Source of the DNA: Lasiosphaeria ovina
Lineage: Eukaryota > Ascomycota > Sordariomycetes > Sordariales > Lasiosphaeriaceae
Direction of reading: 5' to 3'
DNA length: 64,000 nucleotides
Assembly: GCA_033439765.1 (NCBI GenBank)
Contig: JAULSN010000002.1
Coordinates: 558,001-622,000 of the forward strand
Below the pieces are notes generated by a model, which was not told the DNA's origin, searched no databases, and saw only the letters and a program-made list of their open reading frames with translations. This document shows positions 1-10,931 of the stretch, in pieces; the stretch's first letter is position 1, and each line of letters opens with the position of its first letter. Both the position numbers and the translations under genes were made by a program.

Positions 1-80
1 CCAGCTCGACGCCCTCGCGGACGCGGAACACGAGGTCCGGGTTCGCGAGAAAATACCGCCCGAACACAGCAACGACATTC
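1..80 (-). pseudogene. Old Yellow Enzyme gene, 3' part beyond the copia insertion (runs off the left edge)
   Basis: Read on the minus strand from 80 to 1, this continues in frame from the codon interrupted at 5726. It gives the typical OYE segment with GRYFLANPDL followed by VFRVREG, the FMN-phosphate-binding and C-terminal region of the family. It is separated from the body of the gene by the copia element, with CATTC duplicated at 76-80 and 5726-5730. The last few dozen codons lie outside the window. Family membership is certain from the joined reading; the exact substrate is not known. Confidence 0.85.
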
Positions 81-253
81 TGTGGCCAGGCTAGCAGGGA
101 TCAGGCCGGACCCCGGCCTGATGCCCTCAAGCCGAGGCATAAGTGGATATGGGATCCACCGGTCCAGGCCATCACTTCCACATATATATTCCGCTGTGGC
201 CCAGATAGCTAGACTTCCTCCAAGCAATCCAGTCCTTACCTTTCCTCCCAACA
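81..253 (+). repeat. copia 5' LTR
   Basis: 173 bp, starts TGTGGCC and ends CCAACA. Identical by eye to 5553-5725. It contains the AT-rich CATATATATT stretch near 181-190, a plausible TATA-type promoter for the element. Confidence 0.95.
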
Positions 254-262
254 GGTTATGAG
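254..262 (+). other. Primer binding site matching the anticodon region of initiator tRNA-Met (half-tRNA primer)
   Basis: GGTTATGAG begins directly after the 5' LTR. It is complementary to the CTCATAACC anticodon region of initiator tRNA-Met, not to a tRNA 3' end. Drosophila copia is known to be primed from such an internally cleaved half-tRNA, and the same use is inferred here. Confidence 0.7.
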
Positions 263-480
263 TTCCCGTCGCTCCAACAATTGAAGCTATTCCCACTTTT
301 GTTTACAGTCCCTTTTCGACCCTGCAGCACATCCGATCACCGGAACTACCGATTCCCCGGACCTGCACGTCCAACGTCGAATACCTACGGCCCTCCCTAC
401 GGCCTGTAGCGCTCCCGGAAGGCCCACACGCGCCCTCCACGTCCCTGTCCCCTGTCCCTGAAGTCATCGCCAGCCCTACG

Positions 481-1650
481 ATGGTCAAAGTCAAGGTCCC
501 TGAATTGAAGGGCGACGAGAACTTCGTCGCCTAGAAGGCAGCGATCCGTAACGCCCTCGGTTCTGCAGGCCTAATTGCATACATCGAACCGATCACACCG
601 CCCGGAGCCACGCCGGCCCCGACGGTAGGCATGCCCACACCCGCTACAACCTTCACTATACCGGGCAGCATCACCCCGGGCAGCATCACCCCGGGCACCG
701 CCACACCCGGCACAGCCACATCGGGCACCGCCACACCGGCATTCGCCCTCGACTCTACGGAATACCTAACCTGGTATACAGGCCGCTGTACAGCGGCAGG
801 AATCATCATGACTACCCTTACTGATCCTACAGTGGTTCAAATACTTCGTCAACACGGCTGGTCACAGGCAGAAGAAGACCCGAAGGTCACGTTTGACCTG
901 GTCTGCCGCACGATTCCGAGCATAGGCAAGCTCTCCCGCCGCGAGCTCCTACGAGAGTTTTCCTCCCTCCACCGTGAGGACTTTGACACAATGTACGGCC
1001 TAATCAACAAGCTACAACTCCTCAAAGACCAACTCCAAGCCACAGGCATGGTCATCAGCGACGACCAAGCCCTCCAGAACGCCCTCAGCTCCGTTAAGAA
1101 TACATACCCTAACGACCTACTGCTATGGGAATACCAGATTGAGAACAAGAAACTAAACTGGCAAGGTTTCCTACAGATCCTCAACGCAAAAGCCGACAAA
1201 GAGAAGCGCTCCGGTTCCTACCTCCAGCTACCCAAACCGACAACCCCCTCCTCACAGCCTACCCAACAAGCACCCTCGAACACACAAGGAGAGAATAAGA
1301 AGGGCGGCAGGGAGAAAGAACAATATAGCCAATACACAACCAAGATCCTGAAGAGCTGGAAACATCACAAGCCCTACGGTAAACATATCCCGGCTGGAAA
1401 GGAATGCTTCTGGTACAACCCCCAGGCGGCTCCTGATACCTGGAGATGGAAAAGGGAAGCTATAGCGGCCAAGGCAGGACCTTCAGGCACGGCTGCAATG
1501 CTACAACACAACTCGAGCGGCCTCGCCGGCCCCGAGACCTCGAACCTCCTATTTGGAGGAAGCTTCTATGCTGGTCCGCAGCCCCCTCATAGCGACCCTG
1601 AGGCTTCCACGGAGCAGGATTTTCACCAGAGCCCCCGGCGGAACCTCTAA
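481..1650 (+). pseudogene. gag: copia gag, one in-frame TAG
   Basis: The frame opens at ATG 481 (MVKVKVPELKGDE) and reads to the TAA at 1648-1650. A single TAG at 532-534 interrupts it where a Trp codon is expected (CTGG to CTAG). From residue about 51 there is a short Pro/Thr/Gly repeat of 15-bp units (about 658-735), then the helical gag region (for example WSQAEEDPKV and LQNALSSVKNTYP). The C-terminal region has a lone CFWYNP motif rather than a CCHC knuckle, as in other fungal copia elements. The stop overlaps the pol ATG as TAATG. The nucleocapsid role is inferred from family and position. Confidence 0.85.
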
Positions 1651-4600
1651 TGGCTACGACCGAAGTCCAACAGGCTCTCAAGGCAACAGAGATCAACAAA
1701 GACACAGTCATCTTCGATACAGGCGCTTCAAAGACCTCATTCAACAACCTCAAGTGGTTCACGAAGCTCAGCCCACTCGCCCGTGCATGGCAGTACGGCG
1801 GATCTACCGGCCATACGGCCAAGTCATTCCATATCGGTAACGTCAAACTATCGATACACACAGGCAACACGCATCGGGATATGCATCTCGGGCAGGCATA
1901 CTACTACCCGGAAACCCCGGTCAACCTCGTAAGCCCTACATCCCTCTCTCTCGCAGGCCTCACATGGAATATGGAGGACAATAGGGTCCTGGAGAAAGGA
2001 AGCAGGAAGCCCGTAGCCGACCTTCAGTGGGTAGGCGGCCTGCCAGTCTTTCCATACATCACATCTCGCGACCTACCACCCAACATCACGGTTCGTAAGG
2101 CTCTACTAGCCTCGATCACATACGAAACGATACACCGGCGCCTCCTCCATACCAACCCGGAAATCGTCGTCAAGGCCTGTAACAGAGCCGGCATCAAGAT
2201 CACAGGCGCATACAATAAAGACTTCTACAAGCCCTGTGTTCTCGGGAAGGCAACAGACCTAATCGACAAGAGGACCGAGGTAGTGTGTAACGCTCCGCTT
2301 GACTTTATTAGAGTTGACCTAATTACCCACCGCAAACCCGGCCACCTCGGCCAACGTTACACTACCCACTTCATTGATGTTTACTCAGGCTATCATTGGA
2401 TTCGTTTTCACAGAGAAAAGAAGCAGGCCTTTATCGAGCTAGTACAGCTCGTTGAAATGGTCGAGACACAGTCACGAAGAAAGATCAAGGTCATCGGCAT
2501 CGACGGAGGTAGCGAATTCGGACAGGCCACACACGAGTTCTACGACTCCAAGCTCAACAGATGGGCCAAAGAAAAGGGCATCGAGATATATGACACCCCG
2601 CCTAACACTCCGTGGATGAACGGAGCATCAGAAAGGGCGGGTAGGGAGATCATGACAAGAGCGAGAGTCCTGATGATCGAATGCGGTATTCCTGAACACC
2701 TTTGGCCATTCACAGTTGATACAACGGTCCGGGTTCTCAACCTGCTTCCAACACAACGCAACGAAGGAAGCAAAAGCCCTCATCAGGTTATGTGTGAAGG
2801 ACTTAACATGCATCACAGCCTTCACAAGCCATTCATCAAGCACCTACGCTCCTACTACTGCGCGGCTTACTTCTACAGAAAGAAGCAGACCCGCATAGAC
2901 TCCGACAAGTTCACACCCCGCGCAACAGAGGGCAGGCTTATCGGCTACGGGGACCTCCACGGCAAGATCTACTGGATCTATGAGCCAAAGGAAGGAAAGA
3001 TCATTCGCGCCTCGGCCGTCAGGTTCAACGAGGAAGACACGCCGTCTACTTCAGAAGGTGATGAGGCCGAATACGAAGTTGTATTCGAAGACTCAACCGT
3101 AGATGAAGTTGAGAGAGCAACTAATATAGAGATCGACATACTAACCCCGGCCTTACCGGCACCTACCCGGCAGGCACCGCCGCAAGCCGATAAACACACG
3201 CACACGCCTCCCCGCGAACCCTCCCGCCATTCTACGGCATTCCCGTCCCCAGAGACCACCCCGGGCGCCTCACAAATCGGTACACCTGAGCCGCCCTCGC
3301 TCACACCGGTTGAGGACCTCGGCACCGTACCTATCATCACAACACGGCACCAGAGCACCCTCAACACCACGCCGCGCGCATCCACAACGGCCCAGCTACC
3401 GGCACGGCCCTCAATACGAGCCTCACCTAATGCCCCGCCGCCCTCCCCGCCTACACGTAACTCCATTTAGGTCCGGTTCGCGGAAGAGGATAGAGAGCCT
3501 TTCTTCGAAGCCGAAGACATCGCCGACATTATGGAAGAAGCCCCGGTACCTGCCTCACAACCCCTAGCAGCGAGGACAACGCAGTCCCCGGCTATGAGGG
3601 CCGCAGCCCGCCTTCCCCCGGTCCGGAAGCGACCGGCACCAACGGTAACGCCAACAGCCGCCGCCTCAAGGCCTCGCCGCCCGCCCAAACCACCACCTGA
3701 GTCTACATACCTAGTCTATGAGGTCCCTATACAGCACTACGAAGTCGGCTTCCTTTTATTAGTAACACAGGCCACACATAACCTAGCTACCTGGCAGAAG
3801 CCAGAGATCCCCAAGAATCTTCGAGCCGCCCAGAAGACCCTAGATTACGATACCAGCTAGCTGCCTACGATGAAGTCACAGATTAAGAGCCTCAAAACAA
3901 TGCAGGTCTTTACCCTCGTTGATAGGCCCACCGGAGCACCAGTGCTGCCCGGGAAATGGGTATACGATGCCAAACTCGAAACAGCTCTCAACGAGTGGGT
4001 AAAGCGAGCCCGCTTTGTGGTCTGCGGTAACCACGAAGAAGACAACTGGGCCCTCGATAATATATATGCCGCCGTCGCCAATAGTACTAGCGTGAAGTGC
4101 TTCCTCATTATGATTACGGCAAAGGGCTATAAGCGTAGACAATTCGACTTCAAAACCGCCTTCCTAAATACTAACGTGCCTAAGGGAACCACCATCTACG
4201 TTGAACAACCTCCCGGTATCCCCAACACTGACCGCACGAAGGTTTGGCTCCTCAATAAAGCCCTCTACGGCCTGAGGAAGTCTCCGCTCTACTAATTTGA
4301 TACTATCGTTCCCTTCTTCAAGGCCCTTAGCTTCACACCCTTCGGCTCCGACCTATACCTTCTCAAGCACAGAGAAAAGGACCACTATATTATCCTCTAC
4401 GTAGATAACTTCATCATTACCGCTCCAACTGACGAAGAAATCGACCAAGTCCGTAATAGCATTATGGAACGGTTCGAGATCAAGGATATCGGGGAGCCCA
4501 CAAGGTTCCTAGGCATTAATATCTTCTAGAGTAACAACAATACCACGGTTTCCCTCTCACAGGAAGCCTATATCGACCTCATACTCGGAAAATTCGGCTA

Positions 4601-5384
4601 CTAAGACCTCAACCCGACCAAAGCTCCCTGGCCCTCACGCATTGAGATCCCCAGAATCTGGGACCCTCTCCATGAAGAAACAAAGGCCTACATCAAGAAG
4701 ACCGGCTCCCTGAACTTCCTTGCATGTAACACAAGACCTGACATCGCCTACACTGTCTCCAGGCTATATGAAGGTAATAGCGGCCCTTCCAAGGAACACC
4801 TATAAGTCATGAAGCACCTATTTCGCTACCTGAAGGGCACCAAGCACTTAACCCTCACATACAATTGCAACCTTAACCTCAATAACATGAGCTTCATGAC
4901 CTATGCCGATACCTCCTTCGCCGACGACCTTCTATATCGCTACTCCACCGGCGCCCACGTCGTTTTCCTAGCCGGCTGCCCGGTATACTAGAAGACGAAG
5001 AAGCAGACCTACGTAGCACACAGCACCACTGAGGCAGAGTTCACGAACCTCACACCCGCCTCACAGTCCGCCCAGTGGATCAATGAACTACTCAAGGACT
5101 TCGGGGCACACCAACCACTTCCTATTGTGTTGTTTACTGACAGCATGAACGCCAAGATCAACGTTATGAACCCCCTCAATGCAGCCCGCACTCGCTACAT
5201 CGATATACGATACAAATGGATCATTGACAGGGTCAAGAAAGGCATGATCAACGTGACTCACATCCCCGGGACCGAGATGGCTATAGACGGTCTCACAAAG
5301 CCGCTTAGTGTAGAAAAACACGCTCATTTCGTTAGAATGCTAGGAATGGAGGCACACAAGGTGCCCTGGCTAGTCAATAACTAA
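1650..5384 (+). pseudogene. pol: copia pol (protease, integrase, RT, RNase H) with seven in-frame stops
   Basis: One continuous frame from ATG 1650 to TAA 5384, broken only by TAG 3468, TAG 3858, TAA 4293, TAG 4527, TAA 4602, TAA 4803 and TAG 4989. Protease: DTGAS at residues 23-27. Integrase: zinc finger with HRRLLH and only the second Cys of CxxC (FYKPC), then the D,D,E core (RVDLI, GIDGGSEF, GASERAGRE). RT: PVLPGKWVYDAK through ALYGLRKSP, with the catalytic box reading YVDN instead of YVDD (Asn codon 4407-4409). RNase H: YADTSFADD, STTEAEF, DIRYKWI and DGLTKPL near the end. The stops sit where Gln or Trp is expected, so they fit CAA/CAG or TGG changed by C-to-T or G-to-A. Inactive as a polymerase. 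Confidence 0.95.
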
Positions 5385-5540
5385 CGACAAAGGCTCAAGG
5401 GGGTGGAAAGGCCATTTTACGATGAAAATACTAATTGGAAGGCTAGCTAAGCGGAACTTCCCGAACACACACTCAACACCAAGGAATTATCACCACACTA
5501 TATTTAGACACATTTTACAGCCTCACTTGGAAGATTCTGG

Positions 5541-5552
5541 CCTGAGGGGGTG
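5541..5552 (+). other. Polypurine tract of the copia element
   Basis: CCTGAGGGGGTG lies directly before the 3' LTR, the position of the plus-strand primer. A second purine-rich run (AAGGGGGTGGAAAGG) lies at about 5397-5411. Confidence 0.65.
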
Positions 5553-5725
5553 TGTGGCCAGGCTAGCAGGGATCAGGCCGGACCCCGGCCTGATGCCCTC
5601 AAGCCGAGGCATAAGTGGATATGGGATCCACCGGTCCAGGCCATCACTTCCACATATATATTCCGCTGTGGCCCAGATAGCTAGACTTCCTCCAAGCAAT
5701 CCAGTCCTTACCTTTCCTCCCAACA
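5553..5725 (+). repeat. copia 3' LTR
   Basis: 173 bp, identical by eye to the 5' LTR at 81-253, followed directly by the CATTC target duplication. Confidence 0.95.
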
Positions 5726-6704
5726 CATTCTGGTTCGGGAACCGCTCGTCCACAAGCGCTCGCGCGTCCGCCGCGGACTTCAGGTCGCCCGCCACGAGCA
5801 GCGTGCTGCCCGTCCCCGCCCAAAGGCGCGCGACGAAGTCGACGGTCCCTTGCGGTGTCTCGGGAGCGTCGGCAGCAGCAGCAGCAGCGTTGTCGTCGTC
5901 GTCGTCGTCGCTGGAGAAGGGTTGCACGACGTGCAGGTACGCGAGGCCCAGCGGCGCGATGCGCGCGACGAGGTCCGAGAACTGCGGCACCGGGTCCGCC
6001 ATGCCCATGGCCTGGTAGGTGCTGTGGGGGCTGATGCGGATCGCGGTTCTGGCGGGGCCGACGGCGGCGGCGACGGCGTTGACGACCTCGACGGCGAAGC
6101 GCGAGCGGTTGGCGACGCTGCCGCCGTAGCCGTCGTCGCGCTTGTTGCACGTGTCCTGCAGGAACTGGTCGATCAGGTACCCGTTGGCGGCGTGGACCTC
6201 GACGCCGTCGAAGCCGGCCACCTCGACGGCGAGGCGGGCCGCCGCCGTGAAGTCGCGGACGGTCTGCGCGATCTCCTCGGTTGTCAGCGCCTCGGGGACC
6301 GGGTACTTGTCGCCGATGGGGACTGCGCTGGCGCTCTTGATGGAAATCCCTTCTTGCGCGGCGACGGCCGGGTTCGCGGCGCGGCCCAGCGCCCACAGCT
6401 GGCAGAAGATGAAGCTGCCGCGGGCGTGCACGGCGTCGGTGATGGTGCGCCACGCGGCCGCCTGCGCCGCCGTGTAGATGCCCGGCACGTTGCGGTAGCC
6501 GCCGGCCGCGGCCGACATGAACGTGGCCTCGGTGACGAGCAGCGTGCCGGGCTCGCAGGCGCGCTGCGTGTAGTACTCGAGGTTGAGGTCGCTGGGCACG
6601 TGGTCGTCCGAGGACCGGAAGCGTGTTAGTGGTGCCAGGGCGATGCGCTGCTTGAGCGTGATGTTGCCCACGACGAGCGGGCTGAACAGGCGTGAAGTGC
6701 TCAT
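5726..6704 (-). pseudogene. Old Yellow Enzyme (FMN-dependent NADPH:enone oxidoreductase), interrupted by copia
   Basis: Starts at ATG 6704 (MSTSRLFSPLVVGNITL, the usual OYE N-terminus) and reads 326 codons to the transposon junction. The gene continues at 80-1. Family motifs are the FMN-contact LAPLTR at 23-28, FCQLWALGR at 100-108, and the substrate-binding His/Asn pair in [14 protein letters not shown] at 168-181 (H171, N174). [10 protein letters not shown] at 187-196 and GMADPVPQF at 234-242 follow. OYEs reduce activated C=C bonds using NADPH. Residues 264-282 are a poly-Asp/poly-Ala insertion coded by GTC and GCA repeats. The enzyme would lose its C-terminal part, including the conserved RYF region, so this allele is probably null. 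The minus-strand frame shown upstream of 6704 lacks OYE similarity. Confidence 0.92.
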
Positions 6705-8174
6705 CTTGGCGGGGCCTGCAGGAGAGAGGCGGGGATGGGATGGCGAGATATTGTGCAATGCGCCTGGCTGTCCTATGGCTGGCGGCGAGCTGGAGTATGA
6801 GCTCCTCCTCTCTGCCGTGGGGGAAGGGGGGCGGGCTGAATCATTTATAGGCCGTCCACGGTGAAACATGTTGCGTCTTAGCGCCGATAAGGCGGCAGGG
6901 AAACGAGTGTCGGAGTGGCGATAGAGGCGGGAGGCGGGAGGTGTCGACCGGAATGGCATAGCCGGAGGGGTCAATGTCACTCACTTGACGAGGTCATAGG
7001 CCGGCTCGGTTTTGGCCGTCGACATACGTGCTTGAGAGGCTGCCACCTTGAGTGATTGATAAGTACCGTAAGTATCAGTCACTATCAGCCGTGCCAGACC
7101 AGGACCGACGGCTACGGCGACACGCACCGCACCGGCAGTGTGGCACGCCTCCCCCACGCGTATTCGCTACTCGCTCGCAGTTCGAGGTGCTGAGACATGG
7201 CGCTGTTCCTGGTTAGTAATTACTTACACAGATGCATATCCCGATGCTTGCAGATATTGCAATCGATTGAATTTAACTCAACAAGATTACTATTCTTCGT
7301 CTTGAGAAGCAACAGAAACTCCACATGGTGAGTATATCAGCTGAGTGGTTGCCCCCGTGTTGCCATCCGTGGCGTCCAAATAGCCGGGCTTACAAGCTCG
7401 GCATTACTGAATAAATATGGGTCGGCCGGAAACCGCATTTGCCCGCTTCCGCGGCCTTACCATCAATTACCGAGCCCTCCACCCTGTGGGCTGAAGAGAA
7501 AGGATTTCGATCCTCGACGGTTGATTGGAAAGCAGAGCCTTGCCATGCATGTCCCAAAGTGGAAAGGCTGTGTGTGGCCTGTGATGGACGGATAATCCGT
7601 GGATTACCACAACCCGGGCAGCGCAGTGGTTGGAGCTAGATGAGTGGTCTGAGCCATGCCCCATGATTGATCATGTTTTGGTAGACACGAACGACACTTG
7701 CTCTGCATTATCCCTTGTCCCATTGTCGTCGAGTCTTGAGCATCGTGATGACCAGGGGTGCATTTGTAATCATTCCTGGTGGTCTCTAATTAAAGAATAA
7801 GCGCTACTACCTACCGCTTCTACTCTACTGAACCACCGCCGCCTTTGCACTAGCAGGGGATATCTTGTCGTTCATTTGCTCATTATGAGGATTCCCCCCA
7901 CTTTTCCTTCGTTTCCCCACGATCCCGATCGCGAAAATTGGGGGCTTTTAGTTAATCCCTGAGACTGCTAGTGTAAAGGCGACTTCGCTAAGAAGAAGCG
8001 GTAGACGGAGTAAGATGGAACCTAAGGCCGTTGCGCCAAGCCGTCGACGACGTATTAGACTCGAGCAAAAAATAAGGTGCATACATGCATCTACACGCAG
8101 CTGCGGCTGGTCTAATTAACTCGAGCCCACACCACTACCTCGGCCTGAAACTAATCACCAGTCTAGACCTAGGA
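6705..8174. other. Intergenic stretch between the OYE and HET genes
   Basis: About 1.5 kb with only short, unconvincing ORFs. It should contain the OYE promoter (just above 6704) and the HET gene terminator region (below 8175). No RNA gene or transposon end was seen. Confidence 0.5.
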
Positions 8175-10931
8175 CTAGTGGATGACAATCTCCTCCCAAA
8201 CTCTCTCCTGCGGTTGGAGCTGTCTCGCTAGCGCACGCACCGAACACGACTCCCTCAGCTCATCGACATGGTTCCCGCTGGCCCGGGCAAGCTCGTCAAC
8301 GACACTCTGAAGCTCGTCAAAGTCCCACCAGGTCGCCGGGATCGAGTTCAACCACTGGGCATCGGGGCGTAGGCTATCCGCAAGCCCTGCGGCAACAACT
8401 CTGAGCAGCCGCTTCTCCAGCCAGGCCACCTCGTCATCGCTGTTCTTCTTGTCGTCCTTGTCATTTGTCCCTGACGTCGTCAGCGTCCCCCAGAACGGCT
8501 TGCTAGCATATCCCGGCCCGGGGATGATGACCAAGCGGTCCCGCTCGCCCACGCGCACGACGCACTTTGCCCGGGCAGGAGCCTGGCTGTTGGTGGTGGT
8601 GCGAGCAGCGAGGTGGTCGGCGTAGACGAGCTTGTGTGCGAGACGGCAGGTTGCAGCCGCCCACGCGCGCAGCTTGTTGCTGGCCAGGTACTCTTTGCCG
8701 CCTTCCTCGTCCTCGACCAGGTAGCTCTTGTGCATGACAAACTCGACTGCGGCACGCATCTTACTCCACGGATGGGCAAGCTCGTGATACAGCGCTTGCA
8801 GCTGGTCCACGTAGTACCACGGGCCGCTGCGCTCCCATGCCGCTAGGCGCGAGTGCAGCCATTGTGCCTGGTCAGATGCCGTGGAACGTTGCTCGGCGCT
8901 GCTGTTCTGAGCAGACGCTGACAAACTGACCGAATCGAGGCCGCTGGGACGCACGTGCAGGTCAAACGCATGCTGGATTGTCTCGTCGGAGAAATTGTCG
9001 ATGTTGTGGAGGAACTGATCTGCGCTTTCAGAGAATTTCTTGTCCTCCGGCGTGTCCCAGCCGTAGAATCGGCGGAGCAGTTTCTCAAGCTGGGCCATGG
9101 TCTCCACGTGGCGTCGTTGCAAGCCACATCTCTGGTGCAGGAATCGCGACACGGGGTCGTGGCCGTGGCTCTGAGCCTGGCTCTGCAGAGAAGCCGTTTC
9201 TTCCCCAGCAGCACCGCTCTCGGTACTAAGCGTGATGGAGCAGGTGCCGACAATGTGAAACGAGGGCCTGTTCTCTCTGTGCAGGTCGTCGTAGCGGAGG
9301 TGGAAAATGGCCGGGCAACCTCTCAGCAGCCCGAGTTTGTCACGGCCTGTCCATACCGCCTTGTCGCTGAGCTCGATCTTAATGCCATTGGTCTTGCCCC
9401 CTTCGTCGCCACAGTTGCGTTCGATCCACGTGTGCAGAAACTGCTCCAGATCCCAGATGGCTGCAGAAATGGCGAGAGACCCGTCGGCTTCAAACACTCT
9501 TGGTTTGGAAATCTCCATATCGACGAGATTTAGTCCTTGGCCAATCGACACATGTTCGGCCTGTAGCTTGACTGTGGTCCGCGAGTCAACCTCCGAAGTA
9601 GCAGGCAGGGCGGTCCGCAACCGGCCCCAAGCTGGGACCCAGGTTGGCAGCTCCGCAAACGTCCCATAGCCGATGGCGTACTGCAAGATGCTCGTGTCGC
9701 CCAGATTTGCGACCAAGAACGAGGCGACGCCGATGTAGACCCCCTGGACCGTGAGCGTATAGTCAACCACCAACCCGTGCTCGGCGGCATCGATGATAAG
9801 CCCAAACAAAGCGAATAGGTGGTCCCGCGCGTCCGAGGCTGACACGTCCGACGTCTTGACCAAGAGATCGGCTAGGTTCCGGACAGTGTAGTTCCGGCCG
9901 CCGTGGTAGATTGCGCCGATCCAATTGGGCACCGGGACACCACTCGACGCCAGCATGGCCACGCGCTTCTCGCTCAGCAGCGACCAGCCCAGCTTCTTGT
10001 CGCCGCAGTGAATCGTGGCCGAGCGGGCGTTGGCAATCTCCTGGATGACCCAGATCCTGGAAAAGAAGCGCGCCTGAAAGAGCGCGGCCATGGCGTGGCG
10101 GCTTGACTCGCTCAGCACGGCGTTCGGGTCTGTGGCCAGCCACTGCAGCTGCTCCATGGCCTCGTCAGTCAAGGCAGAGCCCTCGCCGAGATAGACAAAG
10201 ACGTCCCAGGCCGCGGCGTAGATGGCCGGCATGATGGCTACCTGGTGGCTCCGCTCTTCCTGGCTGTGCTGGTCAATGCAGATGGCGTCCACCCAGACCA
10301 TGATGTCCTGGCTCTCGCGCCGCATCCGTCGGAGCGCCGCGTGGCAGTTGGCGTTGACGCTGAGCACATCCCACCGAGGCCCGAGAAACATGATGTGCGG
10401 CCGAGTGTCGTCTTCCGTGTCGCCACCCCGCGTGTACGATAGGGCTGTGAAGTTGATGTTGCTGGTGAGTCGCGTGCGGATGAGAGTTCCATGCACTGGT
10501 TCCTCGCCGCTGCCTTTGGAGAGTAGGAGCAGACGGATGTGGTCTGTGGCTTCCAGCGGCGTATAGCCTGGCGGCAAGGAGCGAGACAAGCCATCGGGCA
10601 GAGCCGGCCTGGCGTCGTCTCCGAACCTAGAGACGGTGTCCCAGCTATCGTTGTCGTCGTCGTCGTGCTGAGAGACGAGGACAAAGCTCTCGCCGTCAAA
10701 GACATAGCCTTCGCCGTCGCCTCCTTCCTCGGCGTGGTACGTAACCGAGCTTGGCCAAGATAAGCAAAGCTTCCTCCACGCAGGCTGGTTGGGGATGGGC
10801 GGGACACTCGACGGCGGGGGGAGCGTGGTTGGATCAATCTCGGCGAGCTCATCGCACCCTGCGCAGTAGGGAGTGTCTCCGGCAAGCCAGACATCGGGCC
10901 GCCGGCACGATCTACGATGCCAGCTGTTCAT
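8175..10931 (-). CDS. HET-domain (heterokaryon incompatibility) protein, 918 aa
   Basis: Single exon from ATG 10931 to TAG 8175. An N-terminal cysteine group (C9, C23, C26) and an acidic linker rich in Asp (88-95) precede the HET domain at about 161-310. That domain shows FTALSYTRGG at 161-170, the hallmark VWVDAICIDQ at 212-221, and FFSRIWVIQEIA near 285-297. HET proteins trigger cell death after fusion of incompatible hyphae and may act in innate-like recognition. Here the Trp usually found in the first motif (SYxWG) is replaced (SYTRG). The roughly 600-residue C-terminal part is helical-looking and unassigned; no NACHT, ankyrin or WD repeats are visible. Allorecognition or conflict function is inferred from family only. 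Confidence 0.85.
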   Translation of the reverse strand: MNSWHRRSCRRPDVWLAGDTPYCAGCDELAEIDPTTLPPPSSVPPIPNQPAWRKLCLSWPSSVTYHAEEGGDGEGYVFDGESFVLVSQHDDDDNDSWDTVSRFGDDARPALPDGLSRSLPPGYTPLEATDHIRLLLLSKGSGEEPVHGTLIRTRLTSNINFTALSYTRGGDTEDDTRPHIMFLGPRWDVLSVNANCHAALRRMRRESQDIMVWVDAICIDQHSQEERSHQVAIMPAIYAAAWDVFVYLGEGSALTDEAMEQLQWLATDPNAVLSESSRHAMAALFQARFFSRIWVIQEIANARSATIHCGDKKLGWSLLSEKRVAMLASSGVPVPNWIGAIYHGGRNYTVRNLADLLVKTSDVSASDARDHLFALFGLIIDAAEHGLVVDYTLTVQGVYIGVASFLVANLGDTSILQYAIGYGTFAELPTWVPAWGRLRTALPATSEVDSRTTVKLQAEHVSIGQGLNLVDMEISKPRVFEADGSLAISAAIWDLEQFLHTWIERNCGDEGGKTNGIKIELSDKAVWTGRDKLGLLRGCPAIFHLRYDDLHRENRPSFHIVGTCSITLSTESGAAGEETASLQSQAQSHGHDPVSRFLHQRCGLQRRHVETMAQLEKLLRRFYGWDTPEDKKFSESADQFLHNIDNFSDETIQHAFDLHVRPSGLDSVSLSASAQNSSAEQRSTASDQAQWLHSRLAAWERSGPWYYVDQLQALYHELAHPWSKMRAAVEFVMHKSYLVEDEEGGKEYLASNKLRAWAAATCRLAHKLVYADHLAARTTTNSQAPARAKCVVRVGERDRLVIIPGPGYASKPFWGTLTTSGTNDKDDKKNSDDEVAWLEKRLLRVVAAGLADSLRPDAQWLNSIPATWWDFDELQSVVDELARASGNHVDELRESCSVRALARQLQPQERVWEEIVIH

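Larger units (their letters stand above)
81..5725 (+). mobile_element. Ty1/copia LTR retrotransposon, full length, inserted in an OYE gene
   Basis: A complete element of 5,645 bp with 173-bp LTRs at both ends that begin TG and end CA. It is flanked by the 5-bp target duplication CATTC (76-80 and 5726-5730). Internal order is primer site, gag, then pol with protease, integrase, reverse transcriptase and RNase H, which is the copia order (integrase before RT). The two LTRs are identical by eye, which normally means a recent insertion. The coding frames nevertheless carry eight in-frame stops and an RT active-site change, so this copy cannot encode a working polymerase. It probably moved using proteins from an intact relative. 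Confidence 0.95.

Noticed and set aside
2978..3466. Minus-strand ORF of 162 codons in copia pol
   Set aside because: Antisense of the Pro/Thr-rich linker of pol.
5644..6629. Long ORFs on both strands opposite the OYE gene
   Set aside because: They are shadows of a GC-rich coding region; their translations are Arg- or Asp-rich without domains.
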